DNA of 64,000 bases from Paenibacillus sp. RUD330. Lineage in GTDB: Bacteria > Bacillota > Bacilli > Paenibacillales > Paenibacillaceae. The position numbers and the translations under genes were made by a program. Below are positions 43,481 through 52,135 of this stretch, piece by piece. Each line of letters begins with the position of its first letter. The first letter of the stretch is position 1. The notes under the pieces were generated by a model, which saw nothing but the letters and a program-made list of their open reading frames with translations, was not told the origin of the DNA and did not search any database. The DNA is taken from assembly GCF_002243345.2 (NCBI RefSeq), contig NZ_CP022655.2:2978501-3042500 (forward strand), given 5' to 3'.

Positions 43481-44791
43481 TCATCCGCGCAGGCTGGCGG
43501 AGAGCGGCAAATCCGGACCGGCCTTGTTGCGGCTGCCGGCAAAGAAGAGCAGCGTACCGACCCATCCGCATGCGGATGCGATCAGCAGCATGAGCGTGAG
43601 CTGGCCCGAGAAAGCCGTGCCGAGCAGCGGGCCGATCGACCCCCGGATGCCGAACAGCATGAGATGGAGGCCGAATACGGTTCCTTCGCGGCCGGGAGCC
43701 AAGCGGAAGACGAACGCGAGTATGCCGATATCCCATATCGCTTCCCCGATTCCTTGCACGGCGTTGCCGAAGATGACCGCCTCGTATGTGCCCCATAAGC
43801 CGTAAAGCATCGGGACGACCGCATAAGCGCATATGCCGCATAACAGCGTGTGGCGGATATCGAATCGGTCCAGCACCCTGCCGGCGATCAAGTACGTGAG
43901 CAGCAGCGCTGCAAAATAGGCGACCCGCGCATAGCCCGCCTCGGTACTCGTCAGATTCAGCACCTGCACCTGCACGATCTGGTACAGCGGATTGGCCAGC
44001 ATGTTGCCGAAGCCGGCAAAAGTCGTCGCGACGAGGAAGACGGCCAGCGGACGGTTCGAGCGCACGAGCTGCCACTGGGACCGGAAGCTGAAGCGGGCCG
44101 TCGGCGCCGCCCGCAGCGGCTGCTTGCGCAGCTTCATCGTCTTGAAAAGCAGGATGGACGATACGCCCATCACGGAGGCGGCCATCAGTGGGCCGGATGG
44201 CCCCGACGCATCCGCCCAGATGCCGACGAGATAGGCCAGCGGAATGGTGACCGCCCCTGCGGCCATCCGGACGTATCCCATCAGACGCCCTCTCAGCTCG
44301 GGTGGATAGACCCGCGAGATGAGGGAGGCGTAGGCCGGCGCCTGGATGCCCATGAGGAGCTGGAAGAAGACAGCTGCCGCGACGTATACGCCCGGCTCCG
44401 GGAACAAGGCAGGAAGAAACAGCAGCAGCCTGCCGATCAGGTTCGGCAGCACGACGAAAGGCATCGGCCGGCCGCTTCTCTCGACGAGGGAAGCCCATAA
44501 CGGCGAGAACACAAGGCCGATTGCCGGAGCGGCTGCCAGCAGGCCCGCTTGAAAATCGGATGCTCCCTGCTTGAGGGCGAACAGCAGGTAGAACTGGTTC
44601 ATGACGACATTGAACAGGCTGAACAGGCAGGCTGCGGTAAGGTCGATCCGGGCGTTCAGCCAGACGCGCGGACTCATGACCATGCCGAACTTCAATAGGC
44701 GGGCTCTTGTACTTCGCCCTCTTTCCTCCACGATGCACACCTTCGCTTCTCTCTCGGATGCCGGACGGAGGCCGTGATGAGCCTCTGCCAT
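43481..44791 (-). CDS. MFS transporter
   Basis: A major facilitator of about 436 residues, with 12 predicted helices starting near residue 45. 'FSPLWASLVERSGRPMPFVVL' is the motif-A region and 'GRVLDRFDIRHTLLC' the matching loop in the second half. The N terminus before the first helix is long and hydrophilic, so a later start (for example Met37, position 44683) is possible; GGAG lies five bases before the first ATG. The substrate is unknown. No regulator is linked. Confidence 0.85.
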   Translation of the reverse strand: MAEAHHGLRPASEREAKVCIVEERGRSTRARLLKFGMVMSPRVWLNARIDLTAACLFSLFNVVMNQFYLLFALKQGASDFQAGLLAAAPAIGLVFSPLWASLVERSGRPMPFVVLPNLIGRLLLFLPALFPEPGVYVAAAVFFQLLMGIQAPAYASLISRVYPPELRGRLMGYVRMAAGAVTIPLAYLVGIWADASGPSGPLMAASVMGVSSILLFKTMKLRKQPLRAAPTARFSFRSQWQLVRSNRPLAVFLVATTFAGFGNMLANPLYQIVQVQVLNLTSTEAGYARVAYFAALLLTYLIAGRVLDRFDIRHTLLCGICAYAVVPMLYGLWGTYEAVIFGNAVQGIGEAIWDIGILAFVFRLAPGREGTVFGLHLMLFGIRGSIGPLLGTAFSGQLTLMLLIASACGWVGTLLFFAGSRNKAGPDLPLSASLRG

Positions 44792-44849
44792 TATGCTCCA
44801 TTATCCGCGATCTCCGGTCGGGTGTACACCCCTATTAGAGGCGTTTTTC

Positions 44850-47693
44850 CTACATCGCGGCGATGAGGCGGAGTCCCCCCCACAGGACGGCGCCGACCGC
44901 CAGCGCCAGCGCGTCCCGCATCGACAGCCGCAGCTTGAAGGCGGATTTTTTGACGCCGTCTCCCGCCCCGAACCCTTTCGCTTCAAGCGCATCCGCAGCC
45001 CTGTCCCCAAGCCTGAGGACCGACAGCATGTACGGCACGGCTGCCCGGTACAGCATGGTCGGAGGCACTCGGCCGGGACGGCTCGCGAACTTTCCTCTGG
45101 CGGCCCCGATCATCGCATAGCGCTGCCACTCCTCGGCCAGCAGCGGAATGAAACGGAACAGCAGGCTGATCGGAAGGGTAATCCGGGCTACAGGCAAGCC
45201 GGCCTTGGCCAGCGGAGCCAGCAGCTGGTCGGCTGCCTTCTGCAGCCGGAACGGCGGCAGCAGGGCAAGCAGCGGCAAGCCGAGCAGCATGACCAGCATG
45301 AGCCTCAGCATCCTCAGCAGCATGTCCGCTGCAGGCTCCCATTGGAATTGAAGCGGTGCGAGGCCGATGCCCGCGACGGCTGTCAGCGTCAGCACGAACA
45401 TGCCGTAACCTTTCACGGCTCCCGCGTAGATTCGGAGCGAGGAACGCAGCGGAATAAGGATGGCCAGCGCCAATGCCAGGGACACCCCGATACCAAGCCA
45501 GCCATTCTGGGAAAGGACGCCTGCGGCGACCATGAGATAGGCGGCGATCAGAGCGCGCGGATCGAGCCCTTTCCCTATGCCTGTACCTTTCCTCTCCGGA
45601 TCCCTTTCTCGAGGCACGGTATGCGCCTCCTTTTTGCATGCCTCTTCCCGTGTCTCGGCTCGGGCCTCTTTCCCGGACAGTTCCCGAGTCTCCGCTCTGG
45701 CCTCTTCCCGATCGTCGCTATGCCTCGCTGCCCGATCTCCGGCTTGATCTTCCCGGATGCCCGCTGGAGGTGTTCCTTGCCTGTTCTCTGTCTTCCCCTC
45801 GGAAGCTGTCGCCGGAGCGGCTGCCGGATTCCGGAACGCAAGCCGGTTCGCCAGCTCCGACGGGCTGAGCCACGGGACGGAGTCGGCTTCCAGCAGTCCG
45901 AAGCAGGCGGCTGCCTGCAAAGCCTGCGGTGCTCCGTCCTCCAGGGCGATCGACCGGGCATAGTGTGATGCCGCCAAGACCTCGCGGACAACGCCGCCCT
46001 CCATGACGGCGACCTCGTCCGCAATCGGCAGCAGCGCGTCGAGGCTGTGGGCGGCAACGACGGCGCCGCCCCCTGCGGCGCGGTGCGCCTTGAGGATGGA
46101 GCATAGCCGCTCCGTGCCTTCGGCATCAAGCCCGGCCGAGGGCTCGTCCAGCAGCAGCCATTCCGGCCTCCCCGCAACAATGCAGGCAAGCGCCAGCCTC
46201 CGCTGCTGCCCGCCGCTGAGAGTCCAAGGATCCCTGTCCAGCAGCTCCGCGTCCAGGCCGGCCGCCTCCATCGCTTCCCTGATCCTGCGGCTCCTCTCCT
46301 CCCCCGCAAGCCTGTAGGGCTTTGCGGAATAATGAAGCTCCTCCCTCACGCTTTTGGCGAACCACTGCGTCTCGGCCTGCTGCAGGGCGATCCCCAGCGA
46401 CAGCAGGACGTCGCGGTTCGGACGCCGGCCGCTCCAGAGCGGCTCTTCTCCGAGCCGAATGTCCCCTGACGCCAGCGGCCTGACGCCCCCGGAAGCTTCC
46501 AGCAGCGTCGATTTTCCCGATCCGTTGCTTCCGACCAGCAGCGTCAGCCTGCCTCCGCGAAAGCATGCCGAGAAGCTGCGGCTTCCGTCCGCTCCGGGAA
46601 TTCTCGGAACGGCTTCGGTGAGAATCAAGTCCCGGGGAACGGACCGCGGCTTCAGCATGGCCGGCGAGGGAGAGCTTTCCCGGAAGACGGCAGAGGGGGC
46701 GTTACGGGACCTATGTGAAGCCGTTGATGTTCCATGCCCGCTCCATGTTTCCGCGAGCTCTCCTGCGTTCAGCGGCATGGCGTCCATGCCGAAGCCGAGC
46801 GCGTTCAATTCCATTGCCGTCCGCGCGGCGAAAGGGGCTTCCAGACCCGCAAGACGGCAAGGCGATTCCCCGGAAGCCAGCGGGCTGAAAAAGCGTTCCG
46901 AGCTTCCTTCCCATACCATTCGTCCGTTTTTGAGCGCAAAAACCCGGTCGCCGGCTTCGAGCTCGTCCATGTTCTGCGTCACCCATACGACCGCGATGCC
47001 CCGTCTCTGCATGGCGCGGGCATGCTTCATCAGCAAGCGGGCCGAATCGTTGTCCAGCATCGACGCCGCTTCGTCGAACAGCATGGCCGGGGAGCCGGCC
47101 GCAAGCGCTCCGGCCGCCGCGAGCAGCTGCTTCTGCCCTCCCGAGAGGGAGGACACGGGAGCGTGCATCAAGGCGGACATGCCAAGCTCGGCCAGCGCCT
47201 CCTCCGCCCTCGGAATGATGTCCGCTCCGTTCATTCCCGCATATTCCAAAGCCATGACGAGGTCTTCCCAAGGCGTGGATCCCGTTATGGCGGCCTCAGG
47301 CTGCTGGAGAACGACGGGAAGCGGCCTGGCATCAAAAGGCGAAGGCAGCATGCGGGTGATGCTCTGCTCCGTCTGCGGGCTGCTGCCGAGGCCGGCCAGG
47401 CTGCGCAGCAAGGTCGATTTCCCGCTTCCGTTCGCCCCTACGATATGGACCCATTCCCCTTGCCTGATCTGAATCCTGATATCTTGAAGGAGCGGTTCCG
47501 ACTGCACGGGAGCCTCGGGATAAACGACCAGGCCGGCGACAGACAGGAGCGTTCTCCCTTCCGAGCCCTGGAACGTCCTCCTCCTTCGATCTCCTTCACC
47601 CGGCGGCCCTGCCGTTTCCTCTCGATGAACCCGCTCCGGGTCCCATTTGCCGGCCTCTGCCGGACCGGCCTTTTCTTCGGTTGCCTTGCTCAT
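44850..47693 (-). CDS. ECF transporter energy module, A-A'-T fusion
   Basis: A 947-residue protein joining three normally separate subunits. First ATPase: Walker A GANGSGKST near 86-94, signature LSGGQKQ near 183. Second ATPase: GSNGSGKST near 405, LSGGQQRR near 510, LLLDEPSAGLD near 530. The C-terminal part from about 710 is EcfT, with six predicted helices and the coupling motifs AARG and AKGFG. Between them a charged linker repeats EARAETRE twice. It energises uptake of vitamins by small substrate-binding (S) proteins. BioY is divergent next door, so biotin is the likely substrate. I start at ATG 47693; TTG 47711 is also possible. Usually EcfA1, EcfA2 and EcfT are separate genes. Confidence 0.93.
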   Translation of the reverse strand: MSKATEEKAGPAEAGKWDPERVHREETAGPPGEGDRRRRTFQGSEGRTLLSVAGLVVYPEAPVQSEPLLQDIRIQIRQGEWVHIVGANGSGKSTLLRSLAGLGSSPQTEQSITRMLPSPFDARPLPVVLQQPEAAITGSTPWEDLVMALEYAGMNGADIIPRAEEALAELGMSALMHAPVSSLSGGQKQLLAAAGALAAGSPAMLFDEAASMLDNDSARLLMKHARAMQRRGIAVVWVTQNMDELEAGDRVFALKNGRMVWEGSSERFFSPLASGESPCRLAGLEAPFAARTAMELNALGFGMDAMPLNAGELAETWSGHGTSTASHRSRNAPSAVFRESSPSPAMLKPRSVPRDLILTEAVPRIPGADGSRSFSACFRGGRLTLLVGSNGSGKSTLLEASGGVRPLASGDIRLGEEPLWSGRRPNRDVLLSLGIALQQAETQWFAKSVREELHYSAKPYRLAGEERSRRIREAMEAAGLDAELLDRDPWTLSGGQQRRLALACIVAGRPEWLLLDEPSAGLDAEGTERLCSILKAHRAAGGGAVVAAHSLDALLPIADEVAVMEGGVVREVLAASHYARSIALEDGAPQALQAAACFGLLEADSVPWLSPSELANRLAFRNPAAAPATASEGKTENRQGTPPAGIREDQAGDRAARHSDDREEARAETRELSGKEARAETREEACKKEAHTVPRERDPERKGTGIGKGLDPRALIAAYLMVAAGVLSQNGWLGIGVSLALALAILIPLRSSLRIYAGAVKGYGMFVLTLTAVAGIGLAPLQFQWEPAADMLLRMLRLMLVMLLGLPLLALLPPFRLQKAADQLLAPLAKAGLPVARITLPISLLFRFIPLLAEEWQRYAMIGAARGKFASRPGRVPPTMLYRAAVPYMLSVLRLGDRAADALEAKGFGAGDGVKKSAFKLRLSMRDALALAVGAVLWGGLRLIAAM

Positions 47694-47752
47694 CGTTTCC
47701 CGCCTTCCCAAATTTCCCTTCCCAACGAAGGCAAGCTGTGCTAAAATCCGTT

Positions 47753-47787
47753 TTGTTAACCAAACTCAATTCGTTCTTGGTTAACAT
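47753..47787. promoter_or_regulatory. BirA-type operator between the ecf fusion and bioY
   Basis: TTGTTAACC, 17 bases, GGTTAACAT. This is the inverted-repeat pattern of the Bacillus BirA (biotin repressor) operator. It sits between the divergent genes and overlaps the TATAAC (47788-47793) -10-like box next to bioY, so biotin-loaded BirA could shut off both sides. Confidence 0.8.
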
Positions 47788-47824
47788 TATAACTTGATTC
47801 CACAGATTTGAGGAGTGAAATTTT

Positions 47825-48442
47825 ATGCTGTCGTCTTCCCAATCGCTGCGCAGGGCCGTCTTCATCGCCTTGTTCGGAGCCCTGTTCGTCGTGTTCAATG
47901 CCATCACCATCAGCACCGGGGTGTCCTCGCTCGTTCCGTTCACCCTGCAGACGATGGCCGTCGCCCTCGTCGGCGCGTTCATCGGAGGCAAGGACGGCTT
48001 CCTGAGCATCCTGCTCGTCAACCTGCTCGCCCTGGCCGGCTTGCCCCTCTATCGGGGACATGGAGGACTCGCGCATATGACCGGACCTACCGGCGGCTTC
48101 ATCTGGTTCTTTCCGATCTCGGCGCTTATTATCGGCCTGCTCGTGACGGCCATTCTTCGCAGCAAGGCGGGACGACATCCAGCCGCAGCGTTCGCGCTCA
48201 TTCTCGTCGTCATGGAAACGTTCGGCTCGCTGTTCGTCTATGTAGGCGGCATCCCATGGATGATGCAGGTTACGGGCTTGCCGTTCGACAAAGCGATGGC
48301 GGTCGGCTGCTATCCTTTCCTGCTGCCCGATCTGCTTAAAAATGTCGCCGCGGCCGCCATCACCGTCGCGCTGCGCTCCTATTTGCCCGTCATGCGGCTG
48401 AAGTCCCGCTCCCGAGCCTTTTCAGCTGGCAAGGCGGCCTGA
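47825..48442 (+). CDS. bioY: BioY biotin substrate-binding transporter subunit
   Basis: A 205-residue membrane protein of the BioY family with six predicted helices. 'VPFTLQTMAVALVGAFIGG' near residue 37 and 'LAGLPLYRGHGGLAHMTGPTGGF' near residue 70 are the two hallmark biotin-pocket motifs. BioY binds biotin and imports it with the EcfA-EcfA'-EcfT module, or more slowly alone. The start has AGGAG about nine bases upstream. It is divergent from the fused ECF module and shares a BirA-type operator with it. Confidence 0.96.
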   Translation: MLSSSQSLRRAVFIALFGALFVVFNAITISTGVSSLVPFTLQTMAVALVGAFIGGKDGFLSILLVNLLALAGLPLYRGHGGLAHMTGPTGGFIWFFPISALIIGLLVTAILRSKAGRHPAAAFALILVVMETFGSLFVYVGGIPWMMQVTGLPFDKAMAVGCYPFLLPDLLKNVAAAAITVALRSYLPVMRLKSRSRAFSAGKAA

Positions 48443-48483
48443 CGGCCGGCACATCGAGCCGCGCCCGTCCGGACCTGAACAAC

Positions 48484-48518
48484 AGCAAAGAGCCGCGCAT
48501 CCAGCGCGGCTCTTTGCT
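48484..48518. terminator. Bidirectional terminator between bioY and the dehydrogenase
   Basis: A perfect 15-base stem (AGCAAAGAGCCGCGC / GCGCGGCTCTTTGCT, loop ATCCA) stands between two convergent genes. Confidence 0.9.
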
Positions 48519-48527
48519 TTGTCTGCC

Positions 48528-49691
48528 CTAAAGGGACAACCGGTAAATATTCAGCACATCCTGCTCGTCCAGCTTGCGGAAGTTGCCGATCTGGCGGCCT
48601 GGCGCCGCCTTGGCCGCCATCTCCTCCAGACGCTCTTCGCCGATTCCGTAGTCGGCCAGCCTGGACGGGGCTCCGAGGGAAGTCCAGAACCCGCGCAGCC
48701 TGCGGATGCCTTCCTCCGCGATCTCCCTGTCGCTCTTGCCATCCGGCTCGACGCCGAACACTTGAACGGCGAACTGGCGGAATCTGCCGACGTTGTCGTC
48801 CAGCACATAGGTCATCCAGTTCGGGAACAAAATCGCCAGCCCGCCGCCATGCGGAATGTCGTAAACCGCAGACAGGGCATGCTCCATGTCATGGTTCGCC
48901 CAGTCTCCGAGCGTTCCCATGCCGAGCACGCCGTTCAGAGCCATGGTGCCGCTGTACAGGATCGTAGCCCGATGCTCCAGGTTCCCGAGATCTCCGACCA
49001 GCTTGGGAGCCGTTCCCACGACGGCGCGCAGCACCGATTCGCAGAAGCCGTCCTGAACGGGCGTGAGCGGATCGTGATGGAAATACTGCTCGAATACATG
49101 GGACATCATGTCCACGATGCCGTATACGGTGTGGTCCTTGGGAGCGGTCGCCGTGTAGGCCGGATCCAGCACAGAGAAGCGGGGGAACACATGCGGGCTG
49201 CCCCAGCCATGCTTCTCCTCGGTCTCCTCGTTGGTGATGACGGAGCCGCTGTTCATTTCCGAGCCGGTGGCGGCAAGCGTCAGAACCGTGCCGAGCGGCA
49301 GCGCGTCCTGCACCTGAGCCTTGCGGCTGACGATATCCCAGAAGCTGCCGTCGTATTTGGCTGCGGCCGCAATGGCCTTGCCGCAATCCAGCGTGCTGCC
49401 TCCGCCGGCCGCAAGCACCCAGTCGATGCCGTTCGTCCGGCACAACTCGGCGCCGCGGTGGACGGTCGACAGCCTCGGGTTCGGCTCGACGCCGGCGAGC
49501 TCGGTGATCTTGCAGCCGGCTTCGCCGAGCACGGTCATGATCTCGTCGTACAAGCCGCTTTTCTTGATGCTGCCTCCCCCGTACACGAGAAGCACGTTGG
49601 AGCCCAGTTGGGCCGCTTCCTTGGACAGCTGCTGGAGCTGTCCTTCCCCGAAGTACAGTCTGGTGGGGTTATGATAGACAAAATTCCTCAT
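48528..49691 (-). CDS. Iron-containing alcohol dehydrogenase, BDH/YugJ-like
   Basis: A 387-residue group III alcohol dehydrogenase. The nucleotide loop is '[15 protein letters not shown]' near residues 94-108, and the metal ligands lie in '[11 protein letters not shown]' and '[24 protein letters not shown]', the family signature. It resembles butanol dehydrogenases and B. subtilis YugJ, and probably reduces aldehydes to alcohols with NADPH in the cytoplasm. It is 15 bases downstream of ricA and probably co-transcribed. The exact substrate is not fixed by sequence. Confidence 0.93.
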   Translation of the reverse strand: MRNFVYHNPTRLYFGEGQLQQLSKEAAQLGSNVLLVYGGGSIKKSGLYDEIMTVLGEAGCKITELAGVEPNPRLSTVHRGAELCRTNGIDWVLAAGGGSTLDCGKAIAAAAKYDGSFWDIVSRKAQVQDALPLGTVLTLAATGSEMNSGSVITNEETEEKHGWGSPHVFPRFSVLDPAYTATAPKDHTVYGIVDMMSHVFEQYFHHDPLTPVQDGFCESVLRAVVGTAPKLVGDLGNLEHRATILYSGTMALNGVLGMGTLGDWANHDMEHALSAVYDIPHGGGLAILFPNWMTYVLDDNVGRFRQFAVQVFGVEPDGKSDREIAEEGIRRLRGFWTSLGAPSRLADYGIGEERLEEMAAKAAPGRQIGNFRKLDEQDVLNIYRLSL

Positions 49692-49706
49692 CGGATCGTC
49701 TCCTTT

Positions 49707-50207
49707 CTACTCGTCGCAGCTTTCGGGATCCTCGGGCTTCGCGCCGTCGAGGGCGATCTTGTCGGCAACCGTATCCTGGATGATCGACACGACCATCTGA
49801 AGCAGGTAATTGATATCGGCCTGGCTTTGCTGGAATTCGCCGACAATCGGGATTCCGTCCAGCTCGTCCTGCAGCTGATCCATTTCGGTTTCGATCTTCT
49901 GCACCATCGACGCGTTTTTGAACGTCTGCTCGAACGCGACGAGCTCCTTCTGCTTCTTCTTGAGGCCGGCCATCAGGGTCTGGACGCGGTCGTTGCCCTG
50001 GATCTGCTTCTCCGCGCGGCGGAACACCTGGACTTCCTCCGAGGAATAAATCAATCCCGCCAGCTCGCGGGCTTTGGTCATGATATCGTCCCGTACGAGC
50101 AAATCCCGGGTATTGTACACTTCAACCGGGCAATTCGGCCCGTGATCGTGAATGCTGGAATGCTTGAGTCCCGCCATCGAAGGCGAGGTGCTGCTCTGCT
50201 CTGCCAT
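49707..50207 (-). CDS. ricA: RicA/YmcA regulator of RNA processing and development
   Basis: A 166-residue protein of the YlbF/YmcA family, matching RicA by 'ELAGLIYSSEEVQVFRRAEKQIQGND' and 'GIPIVGEFQQSQADINYLLQ'. In B. subtilis RicA with RicF and RicT binds two iron-sulfur clusters and works with RNase Y in mRNA maturation, sporulation, competence and biofilm formation. Cys residues here ('HGPNCPVEV' and the C-terminal 'ESCDE') could be cluster ligands. It has an extra N-terminal stretch of about 30 residues. The start is ATG 50207, nine bases after AGGAG. The RNase Y gene is in the same window, at 56-58 kb. A TATAAT at 50282-50287 (minus) lies upstream. Confidence 0.85.
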   Translation of the reverse strand: MAEQSSTSPSMAGLKHSSIHDHGPNCPVEVYNTRDLLVRDDIMTKARELAGLIYSSEEVQVFRRAEKQIQGNDRVQTLMAGLKKKQKELVAFEQTFKNASMVQKIETEMDQLQDELDGIPIVGEFQQSQADINYLLQMVVSIIQDTVADKIALDGAKPEDPESCDE

Positions 50208-50310
50208 TGCCAATCGCTCCTGTCTCATCCGCCTTGCGGCCAGAGAATTATGGTCCCCCGTGCAGGTTATTCCAAGGTTTCATTATACCAAAGTCGGAAA
50301 CAAAAAACGA

Positions 50311-50326
50311 CTGCCCTCACGGGCAG
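50311..50326 (-). terminator. Terminator after pduL
   Basis: CTGCCC-TCAC-GGGCAG hairpin followed by a T-rich run on the minus strand, 17 bases after the pduL stop codon. Confidence 0.75.
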
Positions 50327-50342
50327 CCGCAGCTTCTTCCTT

Positions 50343-50915
50343 CTAGCCGATGATTTCGGCGGTGTCGCCTGTCTTGGCGCCGCTTGCGTTCGCTTCATCG
50401 GTATCGATATGCATGTCCAGCGCGAAGCTCGGAGATACACGGGCGATCACGTTTTCGAACACGAGTCCGCGCTCTCCTCCTACCCGCACCTTCAGCTGCT
50501 GCTGGTCCTGGATGCCCCATTTCTCGGCGTCGTCGGTATGGAAGTGGATGTGGCGCGCCGCCACGATGACGCCTTCCTCGATCGTCACTTCCCCGGCGGG
50601 ACCGGTGATCGTAACGCCGGCGGAGCCGCCGATGTTGCCGGACTCGCGCACGGGAGCCTTGATTCCCGTCGCGAAAGCATCCGTGCGGGAAATTTCCAGC
50701 TGGGTCGCCTTGCGGGCAGGCCCTAGAATGCGGACTTTGGGGAAGGAGCCTTTGGGACCGGTGACCGCAACCGTTTCATTCGCGGCAAACTGGCCGGGCT
50801 GCGACAGGGGCTTGAATTCGGTGAGCTGGTAGCCTTTTCCGAACAGCGCCTCGACATGCTCTTGAGACAAGTGGATATGGCGCGCGGAGACGCCTACAGG
50901 TACGGTTTTGTTCAT
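50343..50915 (-). CDS. pduL: PduL-type phosphate acyltransferase
   Basis: A 190-residue enzyme of the PduL family with its two zinc-binding repeats: 'SARHIHLSQEHVEALFG' near residue 10 and 'AARHIHFHTDDAEKWG' near residue 118. PduL interconverts acyl-CoA and acyl-phosphate and can replace Pta in acetate or propionate formation. No microcompartment genes or targeting peptide are visible, so it is probably a cytoplasmic Pta-like enzyme. The start at 50915 has AAGGAT nine bases upstream. The leader contains a strong hairpin with a T-run that might attenuate expression. Confidence 0.93.
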   Translation of the reverse strand: MNKTVPVGVSARHIHLSQEHVEALFGKGYQLTEFKPLSQPGQFAANETVAVTGPKGSFPKVRILGPARKATQLEISRTDAFATGIKAPVRESGNIGGSAGVTITGPAGEVTIEEGVIVAARHIHFHTDDAEKWGIQDQQQLKVRVGGERGLVFENVIARVSPSFALDMHIDTDEANASGAKTGDTAEIIG

Positions 50916-50982
50916 GGATCTCATCCTTTCCGGTGACTCTCTCTATACAGGCCGTCGCCTCTCTAGGGGCAGGCTCCAAGCG

Positions 50983-51014
50983 AAAAAGCATACGGCTCAT
51001 GGAGGAGCGTATGC
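50983..51014 (-). terminator. Hairpin with T-run in the pduL leader
   Basis: The minus-strand transcript would form GCATACGCTC / GAGCCGTATGC (one bulge) followed by TTTTT only about 40 bases after the predicted start point and 68 bases before pduL. A preceding GGAGCG (51027-51022) could pair with CGCTCC in the left arm as an antiterminator. It may be an attenuator or the end of a short RNA. No gene was found in 50916-51262. Confidence 0.55.
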
Positions 51015-51031
51015 CTGAATTCGCTCCTATC

Positions 51032-51060
51032 ATTATACTAAGCGGCGGAAGCCATGTCGA
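51032..51060 (-). promoter_or_regulatory. Strong promoter upstream of pduL
   Basis: On the minus strand TCGACA (51060-51055), 17 bases, TATAAT (51037-51032). The transcript would start near 51025. Confidence 0.7.
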
Positions 51061-51210
51061 ATCGCCATGGTTGAACTTTTCCGGACTTTTTGGACTCGAC
51101 GGCCAGCATGTCCTGCGTCCCATCCCCAGTCCTCCAGCCAGGAGATGACGTCCAATAGGGAGAGCGTGCAGGACTTCCGCTTCGGATCCTATTCATGAGC
51201 CTCGAAAAGC

Positions 51211-51251
51211 TGAAAAAAGCCCGGCTGCTCCCATAAGGAAGGCGGCCGGGC
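51211..51251 (-). terminator. Terminator after korB
   Basis: GCCCGGC / GCCGGGC arms with a large loop and a T-run on the minus strand, 12 bases beyond the korB stop codon. Confidence 0.65.
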
Positions 51252-51262
51252 CGGCTGACGTT

Positions 51263-52135
51263 CTAGACAAAGTCCTTCAGGAGCTTGTCGAACTCGTCGC
51301 GGGAAAGCTTCAGATCCTGGTTCGCAAGACCCTCTTCCGCAAATCCGCTGACGAGATTCTCGTACGAGCGGCGCTTCGTATCCTGGTAGACGAGGCCGGT
51401 AACCAATCCGTTCGTCTCCATGATCTTCGTCATCGCGGCGAGGCGGTTCGACGGGTCGTAGCCTTCTCCGGCTTCGCCGTCGAGGTTGACGATGTTCTCC
51501 TTGAACCAGTCGTAGGTATTGACCTTGTTGAAGGTTACGCAAGGGCTGAATACGTTGATGAGCGAGAAGCCTTCATGCTTGATGCCGGCTTCGATCAGCG
51601 CGGTCAGCTGCTTGAGATCGCTGGAGAACGATTGGGCGACGAACGTCGCGCCTGCCGACAGAGCGATTTCGAGCGGCGACAGCACGGATTCGATGGAGCC
51701 TTCCGGCGTCGACTTCGTCTTGAAGCCCTCGGCGCTGCGGGGCGACGTCTGCCCCTTCGTCAAGCCGTAGATCTGGTTGTCCATGACGATATACGTCATG
51801 TTGACGTTGCGGCGGATCGCATGGACCGTATGGCCCATGCCGATCGCGAAGCCGTCGCCGTCGCCGCCCGAGGCGATGACCGTCAGCTCGCGGTTGGCCA
51901 GCTTGACGCCTTGCGCGATCGGGAGTGCCCGGCCATGGATGCCGTGCAGGCCGTAGGCGTTGATGTAGCCCGAGATCCGGCCGGAGCAGCCGATGCCGGA
52001 AATGACGGCAAGCTGCTCCGGCTCCAGGCCGACGTTGGCGGCAGCGCGCTGGATCGCCGCCTGGATGGAGAAGTCGCCGCAGCCCGGGCACCAGTTCGGC
52101 TTGACGTTGTTGCGGAACTCTTTAAATGTTGCCAA
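51263..52135 (-). CDS. korB: 2-oxoacid:ferredoxin oxidoreductase, beta subunit
   Basis: A 290-residue thiamine-diphosphate subunit. 'WCPGCGDF' near residue 17 has two iron-sulfur cysteines, and 'GGDGDGFAIGMGH' with 'MDNQIYGLTKGQTSPRS' forms the thiamine-diphosphate/Mg2+ site. With the alpha subunit it oxidatively decarboxylates a 2-oxoacid such as 2-oxoglutarate or pyruvate to acyl-CoA and reduces ferredoxin. The start is TTG at 52135 with AAAGGAG upstream, and it overlaps korA by 14 bases. Substrate choice cannot be proven; 2-oxoglutarate is the usual annotation in Bacillales. Confidence 0.94.
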   Translation of the reverse strand: MATFKEFRNNVKPNWCPGCGDFSIQAAIQRAAANVGLEPEQLAVISGIGCSGRISGYINAYGLHGIHGRALPIAQGVKLANRELTVIASGGDGDGFAIGMGHTVHAIRRNVNMTYIVMDNQIYGLTKGQTSPRSAEGFKTKSTPEGSIESVLSPLEIALSAGATFVAQSFSSDLKQLTALIEAGIKHEGFSLINVFSPCVTFNKVNTYDWFKENIVNLDGEAGEGYDPSNRLAAMTKIMETNGLVTGLVYQDTKRRSYENLVSGFAEEGLANQDLKLSRDEFDKLLKDFV

